64,000 bases of DNA from Streptomyces sp. Ag109_O5-1 (lineage in GTDB: Bacteria > Actinomycetota > Actinomycetes > Streptomycetales > Streptomycetaceae), in the NCBI RefSeq assembly GCF_003814875.1, contig NZ_RKQF01000001.1, positions 9,734,001 through 9,798,000 of the forward strand, given 5' to 3'. A program made the position numbers and the translations under genes. This document shows positions 24,776 through 32,155 of the stretch, one piece after another. How positions within the stretch are numbered: the first letter of the stretch is position 1; every line of letters begins with the position of its first letter. Below the pieces are notes generated by a model, which made no database searches, was not told the origin of the DNA, and worked only from the letters and a program-made list of their open reading frames with translations.

Positions 24776-25999
24776 TCAGAACGCTGCGGCCGAACCGAGG
24801 TACTGCTCGGCGAAGGCCGTCGCCGCCGCGCGTGACGTGAACAGCCTGCGCATCCGGGCCAGCGTGGTGCCCGCGAGGAACGGATCACCGGAAGAGGTGC
24901 CGTGGTAGATGCCGGACAGGAACTGCGAGAACTCCTGGTAGTCCCAGACCCTGCGCAGACAGGCGTGCGAGTAGCCGTCCAGTCCGGAGTCGTCGCCCTC
25001 GACGACATGCGCGGTGAGCGCGTCGCCCAGCAGGAAGGCGTCGTGCAGCGCGAGGTTCATGCCCTTGGCGGCGATCGGCGCGGTCAGGTGACCGGCGTCG
25101 CCGGCCAGCAAGAGACGGCCGAACATCATCGGTTCGACGACGTAGTTGTGCATGTCCAGCACGCGCTTCTCGATCAGCCGCCCCTCGTTGAGCGGTGGCG
25201 CGCCGGCCGCGCCGAGGCGTTCGTGCAGCTCCGTCCAGACCCGGTCGTGAGTCCAGTTCTCCGGATCGTCGCCGGGCGGGCACTGGAGGTAGTAGCGGGT
25301 GACCTCGGGACTGCGGGCCATGTGCCCGGCGAACCCGTTCGGATGGACGCCGAACAGCACACAGTCCGAGGACGGCGGCGCCTCGGCGAGCAGCGCCAGC
25401 CACCCTACGCCGTAGTCCTGCCGCCCGATCCGCACCCGCCCGGCCGGAATCGCGTCCCGGCTCACCCCGCGTGCGCCGTCGCAGCCCGCGACGAACTCGC
25501 AGCGCAGGACGTGCCGCCGACCGCTCTCCGGGTCGGCGTACGACACGGCGGGCCGGTCGGTCTCCAGGTCGTGCAGCGTGACGTCGCGCACCCCGAACCT
25601 GATGTCCCCGCCGCGGACGTCGGCGTACTCCCGCACCAGGTCCGTCACCAGCAACGGCTGCGGGTAGACGTAATGGTGATGACCCGTCAGGTCGCCGTAG
25701 TCGAAGCGGAAGCGCTCGCCGGAGAAGCGGAACTCGCACTCGGAGTGCAACTGCGCCCGGTTGAGCAGGTTGTCGGCCAGCCCGCGTTGTCGCAGACCGC
25801 GTACCACCCATTCCTCGATGACCCCGGCCCGCGGCCGCGTTTCTATGAACTGTCTGCTCTCGGTCTCCAGGACCACACAGTCGATGCCGGCGGCCCGCAG
25901 GACGTTCCCGACGGTCAGGCCGGCGGGCCCGGCGCCCACGACGACGACCGTACGGCGTTCCTCGGGCCCGGAGTTGGAGTGGGGAGAGGGGTGAGTCAC
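24776..25999 (-). CDS. pobA: 4-hydroxybenzoate 3-monooxygenase-like flavoprotein
   Basis: This 407-residue protein starts at GTG 25999. The group A FAD hydroxylase motifs are present: VVVVGAGPAGLTVGN near the N-terminus, the DG motif FVAGCDGARGVSRD, and the GD motif LLLAGDAGHLTAPIAAKGMN. Several PobA landmarks also match (VCLETESR-type segment, RAGVIEEWVVRGL, the HHHYVYPQPLLV region and GFAGHMARSPEVTRYYLQCP). The expected reaction is NADPH- and O2-dependent 3-hydroxylation of 4-hydroxybenzoate to protocatechuate. No other protocatechuate genes are nearby, so a different phenolic substrate is possible. Confidence 0.72.
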   Translation of the reverse strand: MTHPSPHSNSGPEERRTVVVVGAGPAGLTVGNVLRAAGIDCVVLETESRQFIETRPRAGVIEEWVVRGLRQRGLADNLLNRAQLHSECEFRFSGERFRFDYGDLTGHHHYVYPQPLLVTDLVREYADVRGGDIRFGVRDVTLHDLETDRPAVSYADPESGRRHVLRCEFVAGCDGARGVSRDAIPAGRVRIGRQDYGVGWLALLAEAPPSSDCVLFGVHPNGFAGHMARSPEVTRYYLQCPPGDDPENWTHDRVWTELHERLGAAGAPPLNEGRLIEKRVLDMHNYVVEPMMFGRLLLAGDAGHLTAPIAAKGMNLALHDAFLLGDALTAHVVEGDDSGLDGYSHACLRRVWDYQEFSQFLSGIYHGTSSGDPFLAGTTLARMRRLFTSRAAATAFAEQYLGSAAAF

Positions 26000-26102
26000 C
26001 CCCGCATTATGACGGTGTCCCGTCAGCCGAGACCGGCCGCCGGGGTCGGCGGCCGGCTTCGGGTGGTTCTGGAGGGCGACCCGCGTCAAGCGGGTACCCG
26101 CA

Positions 26103-26528
26103 TCAGGAGTGGATCTTTATCGGGGTGGTGCACAGGCTCTTGGCGGCGATGTCGCCGACGACCTCGCTCAGGCAGATCCGCATCTTGGTCCCGTTGGCGT
26201 ACTTCTTGTCGAACTTCGAGGGGAAGTAGACGCCGTAGTCGTCCGTGTTCGACGACGCCTTCTTGCTGGAGGCCAGCTTTCCGTTGATGTACAAGGTCAC
26301 CTTGGGGCGACCCCAGATTCCCATGTAGTGCCCGTGGAGCGACTTCACCTTCAATCCGGAGCCCTGCACGTCGAGGCAGACCGTGTTCGACTCCTCGGTC
26401 GTCAGCTGGTGAGTCGCGCATTCCTGAGCCGAGGCGAACGCGGTGCCGGTGCCGGTGACCACGACGATCGTGGAGGTCAGTGGCACCAGCAGGGCGAGCG
26501 TTGCCGCCCGCAAGATCTTGTTGCGCAT
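26103..26528 (-). CDS. Small secreted basic protein with four cysteines
   Basis: This 141-residue protein has a clear Sec signal peptide (MRNK, hydrophobic core, AFA-SAQ cleavage near residue 33). The mature part is lysine-rich and has Cys37, Cys51, Cys119 and Cys133, enough for two disulfides. Beta-rich segments such as PKVTLYINGKL and DDYGVYFPSKF suggest a small beta-sandwich. The base composition is visibly less GC-rich than the neighbouring genes. I do not recognise a family; the adjacent genes (PobA, APC permease) give no hint of function. Confidence 0.7.
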   Translation of the reverse strand: MRNKILRAATLALLVPLTSTIVVVTGTGTAFASAQECATHQLTTEESNTVCLDVQGSGLKVKSLHGHYMGIWGRPKVTLYINGKLASSKKASSNTDDYGVYFPSKFDKKYANGTKMRICLSEVVGDIAAKSLCTTPIKIHS

Positions 26529-26744
26529 GTGAGCTGTTTCTCCCGTTGGTCATCGCAGAGTTGTTCGTCTGTTTTCCAGACCTTCCGCGATGGATGCCGT
26601 AGGGATTGATCACCGGTTGCGATCGAGCGATTACCGGTACTTGATCAAATCTGCGTGATCTTTGACATCGATTTGCATCGATTCGACCAACCGGCCACCT
26701 TCGATGGTGTGTTCGACGGCCGCTGTCCGTGCCTCTACGTGCCT

Positions 26745-26784
26745 GTGCCGCCTGCCACGGCTTGCGGGCCATGGCAGGCGGCAC
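26745..26784 (-). terminator. Strong hairpin terminator of the APC permease gene
   Basis: GTGCCGCCTGCCA (26745-26757) and TGGCAGGCGGCAC (26772-26784) are perfect 13-bp complements around a 14-nt loop. The hairpin lies about 24 bp past the permease stop on the minus strand, and also shields the promoter of the secreted-protein gene. Confidence 0.75.
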
Positions 26785-26807
26785 GGGTGGGTCGAGTGGA
26801 CCGGACG

Positions 26808-28445
26808 TCAGTGCGCCGGGGCGTCGGTGACCGTCACCTCGTCGATGCTGCGTTCGATGTCCTCCGCCGTGGACGACGTCGCCTTCGCCCAGTAGTAGAT
26901 GACCACCGAGAAGGCGGCGATGATCAGGATGTCCCACCACAGGCCGATGTGGCCCTGGCCGCCGAAGCCGCCCTGCCAGGAGATCACGCCCATGCCCAGC
27001 AGATAGACGGGCAGCCACTGGGCGGCCTTGAAGTCCAGCCGGGGTGCGTCCGGCAGGTTCTTGCTGTGGGCGTAGAAGGCGTAGCTGCCGAGCAGCAGGT
27101 AACCCAGCACGATCGCCAGGCCGAGCCGCCACAGGGTGCCCCATCCGGCCCAGTAGATGATCAGGTTGGCCACCACGAACGCCACCGGGGAGATCACCTT
27201 GCCGGCGGGCAGCCGGTACGGGCGCTCCAGGCCCGGCAGTTTGTCCGCGAAGACGCCGTACGCCAGCGGGGCGCCCGCGTACATCAGCACGCTCGCGGAG
27301 GTGATGAAGCCGACCAGCTGGTGCCAGCTCGGGAACGGCAGGAAGCAGATCACACCGGTCACGAAGGACATGACGAGCCCGAACCACGGCACACCCCGCG
27401 CGTCGGTCTTCGTGAAGATCTTCGGGGCGTAACCGTTCTTCGCCAGGCCGTAGGAGACCCGGGAGGTGGCGGTGGTGTAGATCAGGCCGGTGCCGCCGGG
27501 GGAGATGATCGCGTCCAGGTAGAGGACCCAGGCCAGCCAGCCGAGGCCCGCCAGGGTGGCGAGGCCGGCCCACGGACCGCTGTCGCCCTTGTACGCGAGG
27601 TGGGCCCAGCCGTGCGCGAAGGAGCTGTGCGGCAGCGCAGCGATGAACACGACCTGGAGCGCGACGTAGATGACGGCGCCGATTGCGACCGAGCCGAGCG
27701 TGGCGCGCGGCAGGTCCTTCTTCGGGTTGCGGCTCTCGCCCGCCAGCTGGATGGCCTGCTCGAAGCCGAGCAGCGCGAAGATGATGCCGCTGGTGCTGAT
27801 CGCGGCGAGCACGCCCTTGGCGCCGAACGGCGCGAAGCCCTCCGAGTGGAAGTTGGCGGGGTGGAAGTTGCCGGCGGCGATGACGAAGATCGCGCCCAGC
27901 GGCACGGCGATCTTCCACCAGGTCGCGGCGCTGTTGGTGTGGGCGAGCGCCCGGACGCCGAAGAAGTTCACTCCGACGAAGACCGCCATCAGCACGATCG
28001 CCACCAGCAGGCCGCTGGTCGTCAGGGTCTTGTCGGCGTGCTGGAAGTGCTGTGCCCAGGACCAGTGACCGGCGTAGCCGATCATCGCCTCGACCTCGAT
28101 CGGCGCCACGGTCGCCGCCTGGAGCCAGGAGAACCAGCCGAAGGACATGCCGGCCAGGCCGCCGAACGCGTAGTGGGGGTAACGGGCCGTGCCGCCGGCC
28201 ACCGGGAACATGCCGCCGAGCTCGGCGTGCACCAGGGCCAGCAGTACGATCGCGACCGCGCCGATCACCCACGAGATGATCGCCGAGGGACCGGCCTGTA
28301 TCACCGCGTCGTGCGCGCCGTACAGCCATCCGGAGCCGATGATCGAGCCCACAGAGGCCCACATCAGGCCGATCAGGCCGACGTCCCGCCTCAGGCCGCC
28401 GGAAGGCCTGGTGTCCTCCGGTGCGGCGTTCTCGACACTCACCAT
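26808..28445 (-). CDS. APC-superfamily amino-acid permease
   Basis: This 545-residue protein with about 12-14 helices is started at ATG 28445 with GAGAGG 9 nt upstream. The N-terminal signature is GLIGLMWASVGSIIGSGWLYG, followed by the helix with AELGGMFPVAGG, typical of amino acid-polyamine-organocation transporters. Overall it resembles proton-coupled aspartate/glutamate-type permeases (YveA-like), but substrate cannot be fixed. A 13-bp hairpin terminates the gene; it is transcribed alone. Confidence 0.85.
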   Translation of the reverse strand: MVSVENAAPEDTRPSGGLRRDVGLIGLMWASVGSIIGSGWLYGAHDAVIQAGPSAIISWVIGAVAIVLLALVHAELGGMFPVAGGTARYPHYAFGGLAGMSFGWFSWLQAATVAPIEVEAMIGYAGHWSWAQHFQHADKTLTTSGLLVAIVLMAVFVGVNFFGVRALAHTNSAATWWKIAVPLGAIFVIAAGNFHPANFHSEGFAPFGAKGVLAAISTSGIIFALLGFEQAIQLAGESRNPKKDLPRATLGSVAIGAVIYVALQVVFIAALPHSSFAHGWAHLAYKGDSGPWAGLATLAGLGWLAWVLYLDAIISPGGTGLIYTTATSRVSYGLAKNGYAPKIFTKTDARGVPWFGLVMSFVTGVICFLPFPSWHQLVGFITSASVLMYAGAPLAYGVFADKLPGLERPYRLPAGKVISPVAFVVANLIIYWAGWGTLWRLGLAIVLGYLLLGSYAFYAHSKNLPDAPRLDFKAAQWLPVYLLGMGVISWQGGFGGQGHIGLWWDILIIAAFSVVIYYWAKATSSTAEDIERSIDEVTVTDAPAH

Positions 28446-28675
28446 GTCAAGTGGCCTCTCATTTTCTGAACGCAGATTTAACGAGCAAGAGGGCACAACT
28501 TAAGGGCGGGTTCCGGAAGGACAGAAGACCCTTGCCAAAGATTTGACCCTCGATCTTGCCTGTCTTGGCCAAAGCTTTTGCGCAGGTGAGCAAGGGTCAC
28601 GGAATGTCCGTATTCAGTTGTGATATGTGAGAAGAGGGTGAGACAGGCAAGCTCAGATCAAGCTCAAATCCGGGC

Positions 28676-29089
28676 TCAGATCCGGCTCAGTCGCGGAATT
28701 TCGATGGCCGGGCAGCGGTCCATGACCATGTCCGGACCCGCGGCCCGCACCCGCTCGTACGCGGCCTCGTCGATCACCCCGAGCTGGAACCACACCGCCT
28801 TCGCACCCTTCGCCAGCGCCTCGTCCGCGACCGGCCCGGCCAGGTCGCTGTTGACGAAGACGTCCACCACGTCGACGTCGAAGGGGATGTCCGCCAGTGA
28901 CGCGTAGCCCTGCTCGCCGTGCACCGTCTCCGCCTTGGGGTGGACCGGCACGATCCGCTTGCCGAACCGCTGCAGTACCTGTGCCACTCCGTACGCCGCC
29001 CGCTCCCGGTTGGCGGACAGGCCCACCACCGCCCAGGTGTCGCCCGTCTCGGTCAGGATCCTGCGGATCGTCGCTTCGTCGCCGTACAC
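28676..29089 (-). CDS. CoA-binding (YccU-like) Rossmann protein
   Basis: This 137-residue single-domain CoA-binding protein is started at GTG 29089, with AGGAGG 6 nt upstream. The family core is TWAVVGLSANRERAAYGVAQ, then IVPVHPK and a long FDVDVVDVFVNSD segment. It ends with VWFQLGVIDEAA and the conserved MDRCPAIE. Such proteins bind CoA or related nucleotides and may act as thioester regulators; no reaction is established. The ends of the gene contain short direct repeats of GCTCAGATC in the downstream DNA (28650-28700). Confidence 0.83.
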   Translation of the reverse strand: MYGDEATIRRILTETGDTWAVVGLSANRERAAYGVAQVLQRFGKRIVPVHPKAETVHGEQGYASLADIPFDVDVVDVFVNSDLAGPVADEALAKGAKAVWFQLGVIDEAAYERVRAAGPDMVMDRCPAIEIPRLSRI

Positions 29090-29297
29090 CGTCGGCCTCC
29101 TCGGTTCAGGGGGAATACTCGCCGTCGGCAACAGCGTCCGCCGGATCCAGATTCCCCGGCCCGGGCCGGGCGTGGCGCAGTACAGGCGGCACAGTCCGCG
29201 CGGCAGGGGTTGTCCCATGTCCCGCATGTCCCGCCACGGTGACCTGAATCGTCGCAAGGTGCCTGCGTACGCCCCTCCGCACGCCTACGCTCAGGCC

Positions 29298-30044
29298 GTG
29301 CTGCGCATTCTCGACGCCAAGACCGGTGAGACCGTCCCCGCCGCCCCCGCCCGCCGTGCTCTGACCCGGGTCGAGGCACATGCCTCCGGGTACGACCTGA
29401 CGGCGCTGCGGGTCCTGCTCACCACCGACCTGCTCCTGCGCGCCCTGGAGATCGGCGGCACCCCCGTCCTGCCCCTGCTCACCGCCGACCGCCACCAGGC
29501 CGAGCTGCACGCCGCCGCCACCACCCTGGGGATCCGCCCCTTCGAGGACGGCCGGGACCTGTCGTCGGGACTGGGTGAGGCCCAGGTCGTCCACGTCGCG
29601 GCGGAGGGCGTCACCGTGCCCGGCGCAGGAGCGTCCGGCGCAGGTGTGTCCGTCGCCGTCGCCTCCGCGAGTGGCCCGGACGCCGACGTACTCAACCAGC
29701 TCGCCGACCCCGCCGTGCTCCGGCTCGCCCTTCTCGACGCCCCGCGCGGCACGGCCGTCCACCTCGGTGCCGGTGCCCTCGACGAGGCCGGGCGGCGGCT
29801 CGGCCGGCTGCGGCAGTCGGTGGCCCACTGGGCGCGCAGCCCCTCGCGGCCGGTGCCGGAGAAAGTAAGGGGACGCCTGCGGGACGCCTGGGAGGACGAC
29901 CTCGACGTCCCCGGGGTGCTCGCCGTCCTGCGCTGGATGGAGAACCAGCCCGAGATCCCGGACGGCGCCCGCTTCGAGACCTGCGCCTATGCCGACCGGC
30001 TGCTCGCCCTCGACCTCACCCGCGACCTGGGCAGGTTCGCGTGA
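29298..30044 (+). CDS. Degenerate cysteinyl-tRNA-synthetase-like protein
   Basis: I start this 248-residue protein at GTG 29298, right after a TACGCT box that could be a leaderless promoter; ATG 29217 is an alternative. The N-terminus (VLRILDAKTGETVPAAPARR) and a following helix TTDLLLRALEIGGTPV look like the start of CysS. The end (EDDLDVPGVLAVLRWMENQP, then YADRLLALDL) is also CysS-like. The HIGH and KMSKS-type ATP motifs and the zinc-cysteine site are missing, so it cannot charge tRNA in the usual way. Its last 4 bp overlap the SixA gene, which suggests a shared transcript. The function is unknown. Confidence 0.55.
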   Translation: MLRILDAKTGETVPAAPARRALTRVEAHASGYDLTALRVLLTTDLLLRALEIGGTPVLPLLTADRHQAELHAAATTLGIRPFEDGRDLSSGLGEAQVVHVAAEGVTVPGAGASGAGVSVAVASASGPDADVLNQLADPAVLRLALLDAPRGTAVHLGAGALDEAGRRLGRLRQSVAHWARSPSRPVPEKVRGRLRDAWEDDLDVPGVLAVLRWMENQPEIPDGARFETCAYADRLLALDLTRDLGRFA

Positions 30045-30583
30045 TCGCCCGGGCGGGTGCGGGCCCGCTGCGCCGCCTGGTCGTCCTGCGGCACGCCAAG
30101 TCCGCCTGGCCCGAGGGGGTCTCCGACCCGCTGCGTCCGCTCGCGGCCCGCGGCCGCCGCGACGGCCCCGCGGCGGGCCGCGCCCTCGCCGAGTCCGACT
30201 GCCTGCCCGACCTCGCGATCTGCTCCACCGCCGTACGCGCCCGGCAGACCTGGGAACTCGCCTCCGGGCAGTGGGGCACGCCACCCCCGGTCCGCTACGA
30301 CCGGCGGATGTACGCGGCCGGCGTCCCCGAACTCCTGGAGGTCGTGCGCGAGGTCCCGGACGAGGTGGAGACCCTGCTGTTGGTCGGGCACAACCCGGGA
30401 CTGGAGGAACTGGTCCTCGAACTCGCCGGCGACGGCCTGGACGACACGCTGGAGCAGGTGCGCATGAAGTTCCCGACGTCCGCGATCGCCGTACTGGCCT
30501 GGCACGGCACCGAGTGGGCGGCGCTGGGGCCGGGGACGGCCCTGCTGACGGAGGTGACGGTGGCGCGGGGGAGGAAGGAGTAG
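30041..30583 (+). CDS. sixA: SixA-type phosphohistidine phosphatase
   Basis: This 180-residue histidine phosphatase of the phosphoglycerate-mutase fold starts at GTG 30041, overlapping the previous stop. Catalytic RHAKS (His18) is near the N-terminus, and the second histidine lies in LLLVGHNPGLEEL. Conserved STAVRARQT provides the arginine. SixA removes phosphate from histidine in phosphorelay or PTS proteins; the actinobacterial targets are unknown. The C-terminus carries the usual MKFPTSAIAVL segment. Confidence 0.85.
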   Translation: MIARAGAGPLRRLVVLRHAKSAWPEGVSDPLRPLAARGRRDGPAAGRALAESDCLPDLAICSTAVRARQTWELASGQWGTPPPVRYDRRMYAAGVPELLEVVREVPDEVETLLLVGHNPGLEELVLELAGDGLDDTLEQVRMKFPTSAIAVLAWHGTEWAALGPGTALLTEVTVARGRKE

Positions 30584-30624
30584 CCGCGCCTCGACGACCC
30601 CGGACCTGCGCATAGGGTGGGCGG

Positions 30625-31251
30625 ATGCAGGACGAGTACCGCACAGTCGCCCACGCGGGCACGCACGAGACCGAGGTCAACCGCTCCCGCTTCCTGTGTG
30701 CCCTCGCCCCGGCGGCCACCGAACAGGAGGCCCAGGACTTCGTCGGGGCGATCCGCAAGGAGCACGCCGACGCCACCCACAACTGCTGGGCGTACGTCAT
30801 CGGCGCCGACGCCTCCACCCAGAAGGCCAGCGACGACGGCGAACCGGGCGGCACCGCCGGCGTCCCCATGCTCCAGATGCTGCTGCGCCGCGACATGCGC
30901 TACGTCGTCGCCGTCGTCACCCGCTACTACGGAGGCGTCAAGCTCGGCGCGGGCGGACTCATCCGCGCGTACGGCGGCGCGGTCGGCGAGGCCCTCGACG
31001 TCCTCGGCACGATCACCCGCCGCCGCTTCCGGCTCGCCACGGTGACCGTCGACCACCAGCGCGCCGGCAAGGTCCAGAACGACCTGCGGGGCACCGGCCG
31101 CGAGGTCCGCGACGTCCGCTACGGCGAGGCGGTCACCATCGAGATCGGGCTGCCGGACGCCGACGTGGACACCTTCCGTTCCTGGCTGGCCGACACGACG
31201 GCGGGCACGGCGACCCTCGAACTGGGCGGCGAGGCCTACGGCGACGCGTGA
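30625..31251 (+). CDS. yigZ: YigZ/IMPACT-family protein (UPF0029 + DUF1949)
   Basis: This 208-residue protein has an N-terminal IMPACT domain with the family block VVTRYYGGVKLGAGGLIRAY and the earlier ASDDGEPGGTAG loop. The C-terminal DUF1949 domain (about 135-205) adopts a ferredoxin-like fold. Members bind RNA or ribosomes, and eukaryotic IMPACT modulates translation. The length is normal and there is no sign of damage. It is probably transcribed from its own promoter just before 30625. Confidence 0.87.
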   Translation: MQDEYRTVAHAGTHETEVNRSRFLCALAPAATEQEAQDFVGAIRKEHADATHNCWAYVIGADASTQKASDDGEPGGTAGVPMLQMLLRRDMRYVVAVVTRYYGGVKLGAGGLIRAYGGAVGEALDVLGTITRRRFRLATVTVDHQRAGKVQNDLRGTGREVRDVRYGEAVTIEIGLPDADVDTFRSWLADTTAGTATLELGGEAYGDA

Positions 31252-31332
31252 CGCCCCGCGCGACGACACGGAACCGCGAGACCCGGGCCTTGACGGGGCA
31301 CGGGGACGCGGCGGGACCGCGGGGTCCGGGGA

Positions 31333-31646
31333 TCAGCGCATGACCGGGGCCTGGCGGAGTTCGCTGACGAGCTGTGGGGTGAGGAGCACGCCGGCGCGGT
31401 CCGCGAGGACGGCCATCTCGTAGACGAGCTTCATGCAGCGGGAGCCGTGCGTCTGGGCGGCGTTCTGCGTGAGGGACACGATGCCGGAGATCACGCGGGC
31501 AGGTGGTCGGCGAGGTCGCGGGCCATCCCGTCCGAGGCGGCGATGAGCAGACCGTCGGACGAGACGGCGATCGCGCGGGTGACACCGTCCGTGGTGCGGA
31601 CGAACTCCGGGACGAGCCGGCCGAGGTTCTGGTGTGCGGAGGTCAC
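31333..31646 (-). pseudogene. Roadblock/LC7 (CvnB-like) pseudogene with frameshift and internal deletion
   Basis: GTG 31646 opens a frame reading LVPEFVRTTDGVTRAIAVSS then DGLLIAASDGMARDLADHLP, the first half of a streptomycete roadblock/LC7 protein, and meets TGA after 51 codons. One base out of phase the sequence continues as VISGIVSLTQNAAQ and then jumps to KLVYEMAVLADRAGVLLTPQ, the usual end. About 50 central codons are missing between these parts. So the gene has both a single-base frameshift and an internal deletion. The conservon partners (sensor kinase, DUF742, GTPase) are absent. Confidence 0.75.
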
Positions 31647-31655
31647 AGGGGGGGC

Positions 31656-31745
31656 CTATCGGGTCTCGGCGCGTGCGACGCCCGCACGGAAGCCGAGCGC
31701 GTTGCGTATGGACCGCGCCGAGCCTCGCGGGACCAAGGACCGCAT
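31656..31745 (-). CDS. Possible 29-codon ORF ahead of the roadblock pseudogene
   Basis: ATG 31745 follows a good GGGGAGGAAG ribosome site and encodes MRSLVPRGSARSIRNALGFR and nine more residues before TAG at 31656. It ends 9 bp before the start of the roadblock remnant. It could be the fused start and end of a lost upstream conservon gene, or a chance frame. The encoded peptide is Arg-rich and matches no family I know. Confidence 0.25.
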   Translation of the reverse strand: MRSLVPRGSARSIRNALGFRAGVARAETR

Positions 31746-32155
31746 CGGTGGCTTCCTCCCCGTTTGCCTCACCGGACTGTGACTATCTTCATGAATCAAT
31801 CACATGTTTCATGTATATGTCCGTACATTTCAGGTGACTCGGCGTGTCGGTCAACCGACGATCCCGGTAAGGGGAATAGCCACTTCGAGTGTTGAAACGG
31901 AACAGATCAGGACAATCGGCTGCTTCGCGCGCAAGGGGAAGGGGATGCCCAATCCGTGCGGCGGATACCCCCCGCTGTTGCGAGCCTCCGGTCGGGGGTG
32001 GTTGCGTGCGCGTTGCGCGTGCGACTTACTCTTACAACTTGTAGGAGTCGCCGGGGAGGGTGTCAGCGCGTCCCGGTCAGGTCCCCTCATGGGGCACCCG
32101 GCGGGCGGTCTCGCGGCGATTGCGGGGCCGTGTCCTGGGCTGAGGAGTGGCGAGA
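31746..32155. other. Intergenic region with AT-rich patch ahead of the PBP gene
   Basis: No gene is apparent. 31780-31930 is unusually AT-rich for this genome and includes ATGTA-TATGTCCG-TACAT (31809-31826 region), a 5-bp dyad. Near the right end is the stronger TACA/TGTA operator at 32028-32048, listed separately. The AT-rich part probably holds the promoter of the decayed conservon on the minus strand. Confidence 0.5.
32028..32048. promoter_or_regulatory. BlaI/MecI-type operator upstream of the PBP gene
   Basis: ACTCTTACA-ACT-TGTAGGAGT is a 9-bp inverted repeat with one mismatch. Its core is TACA-N3-TGTA, the half-site pair recognised by BlaI/MecI repressors. It lies 108 bp before the PBP start. 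The same core recurs at 37086-37096 before the PAP2 gene, and a BlaI gene lies between at 34745. Confidence 0.65.
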
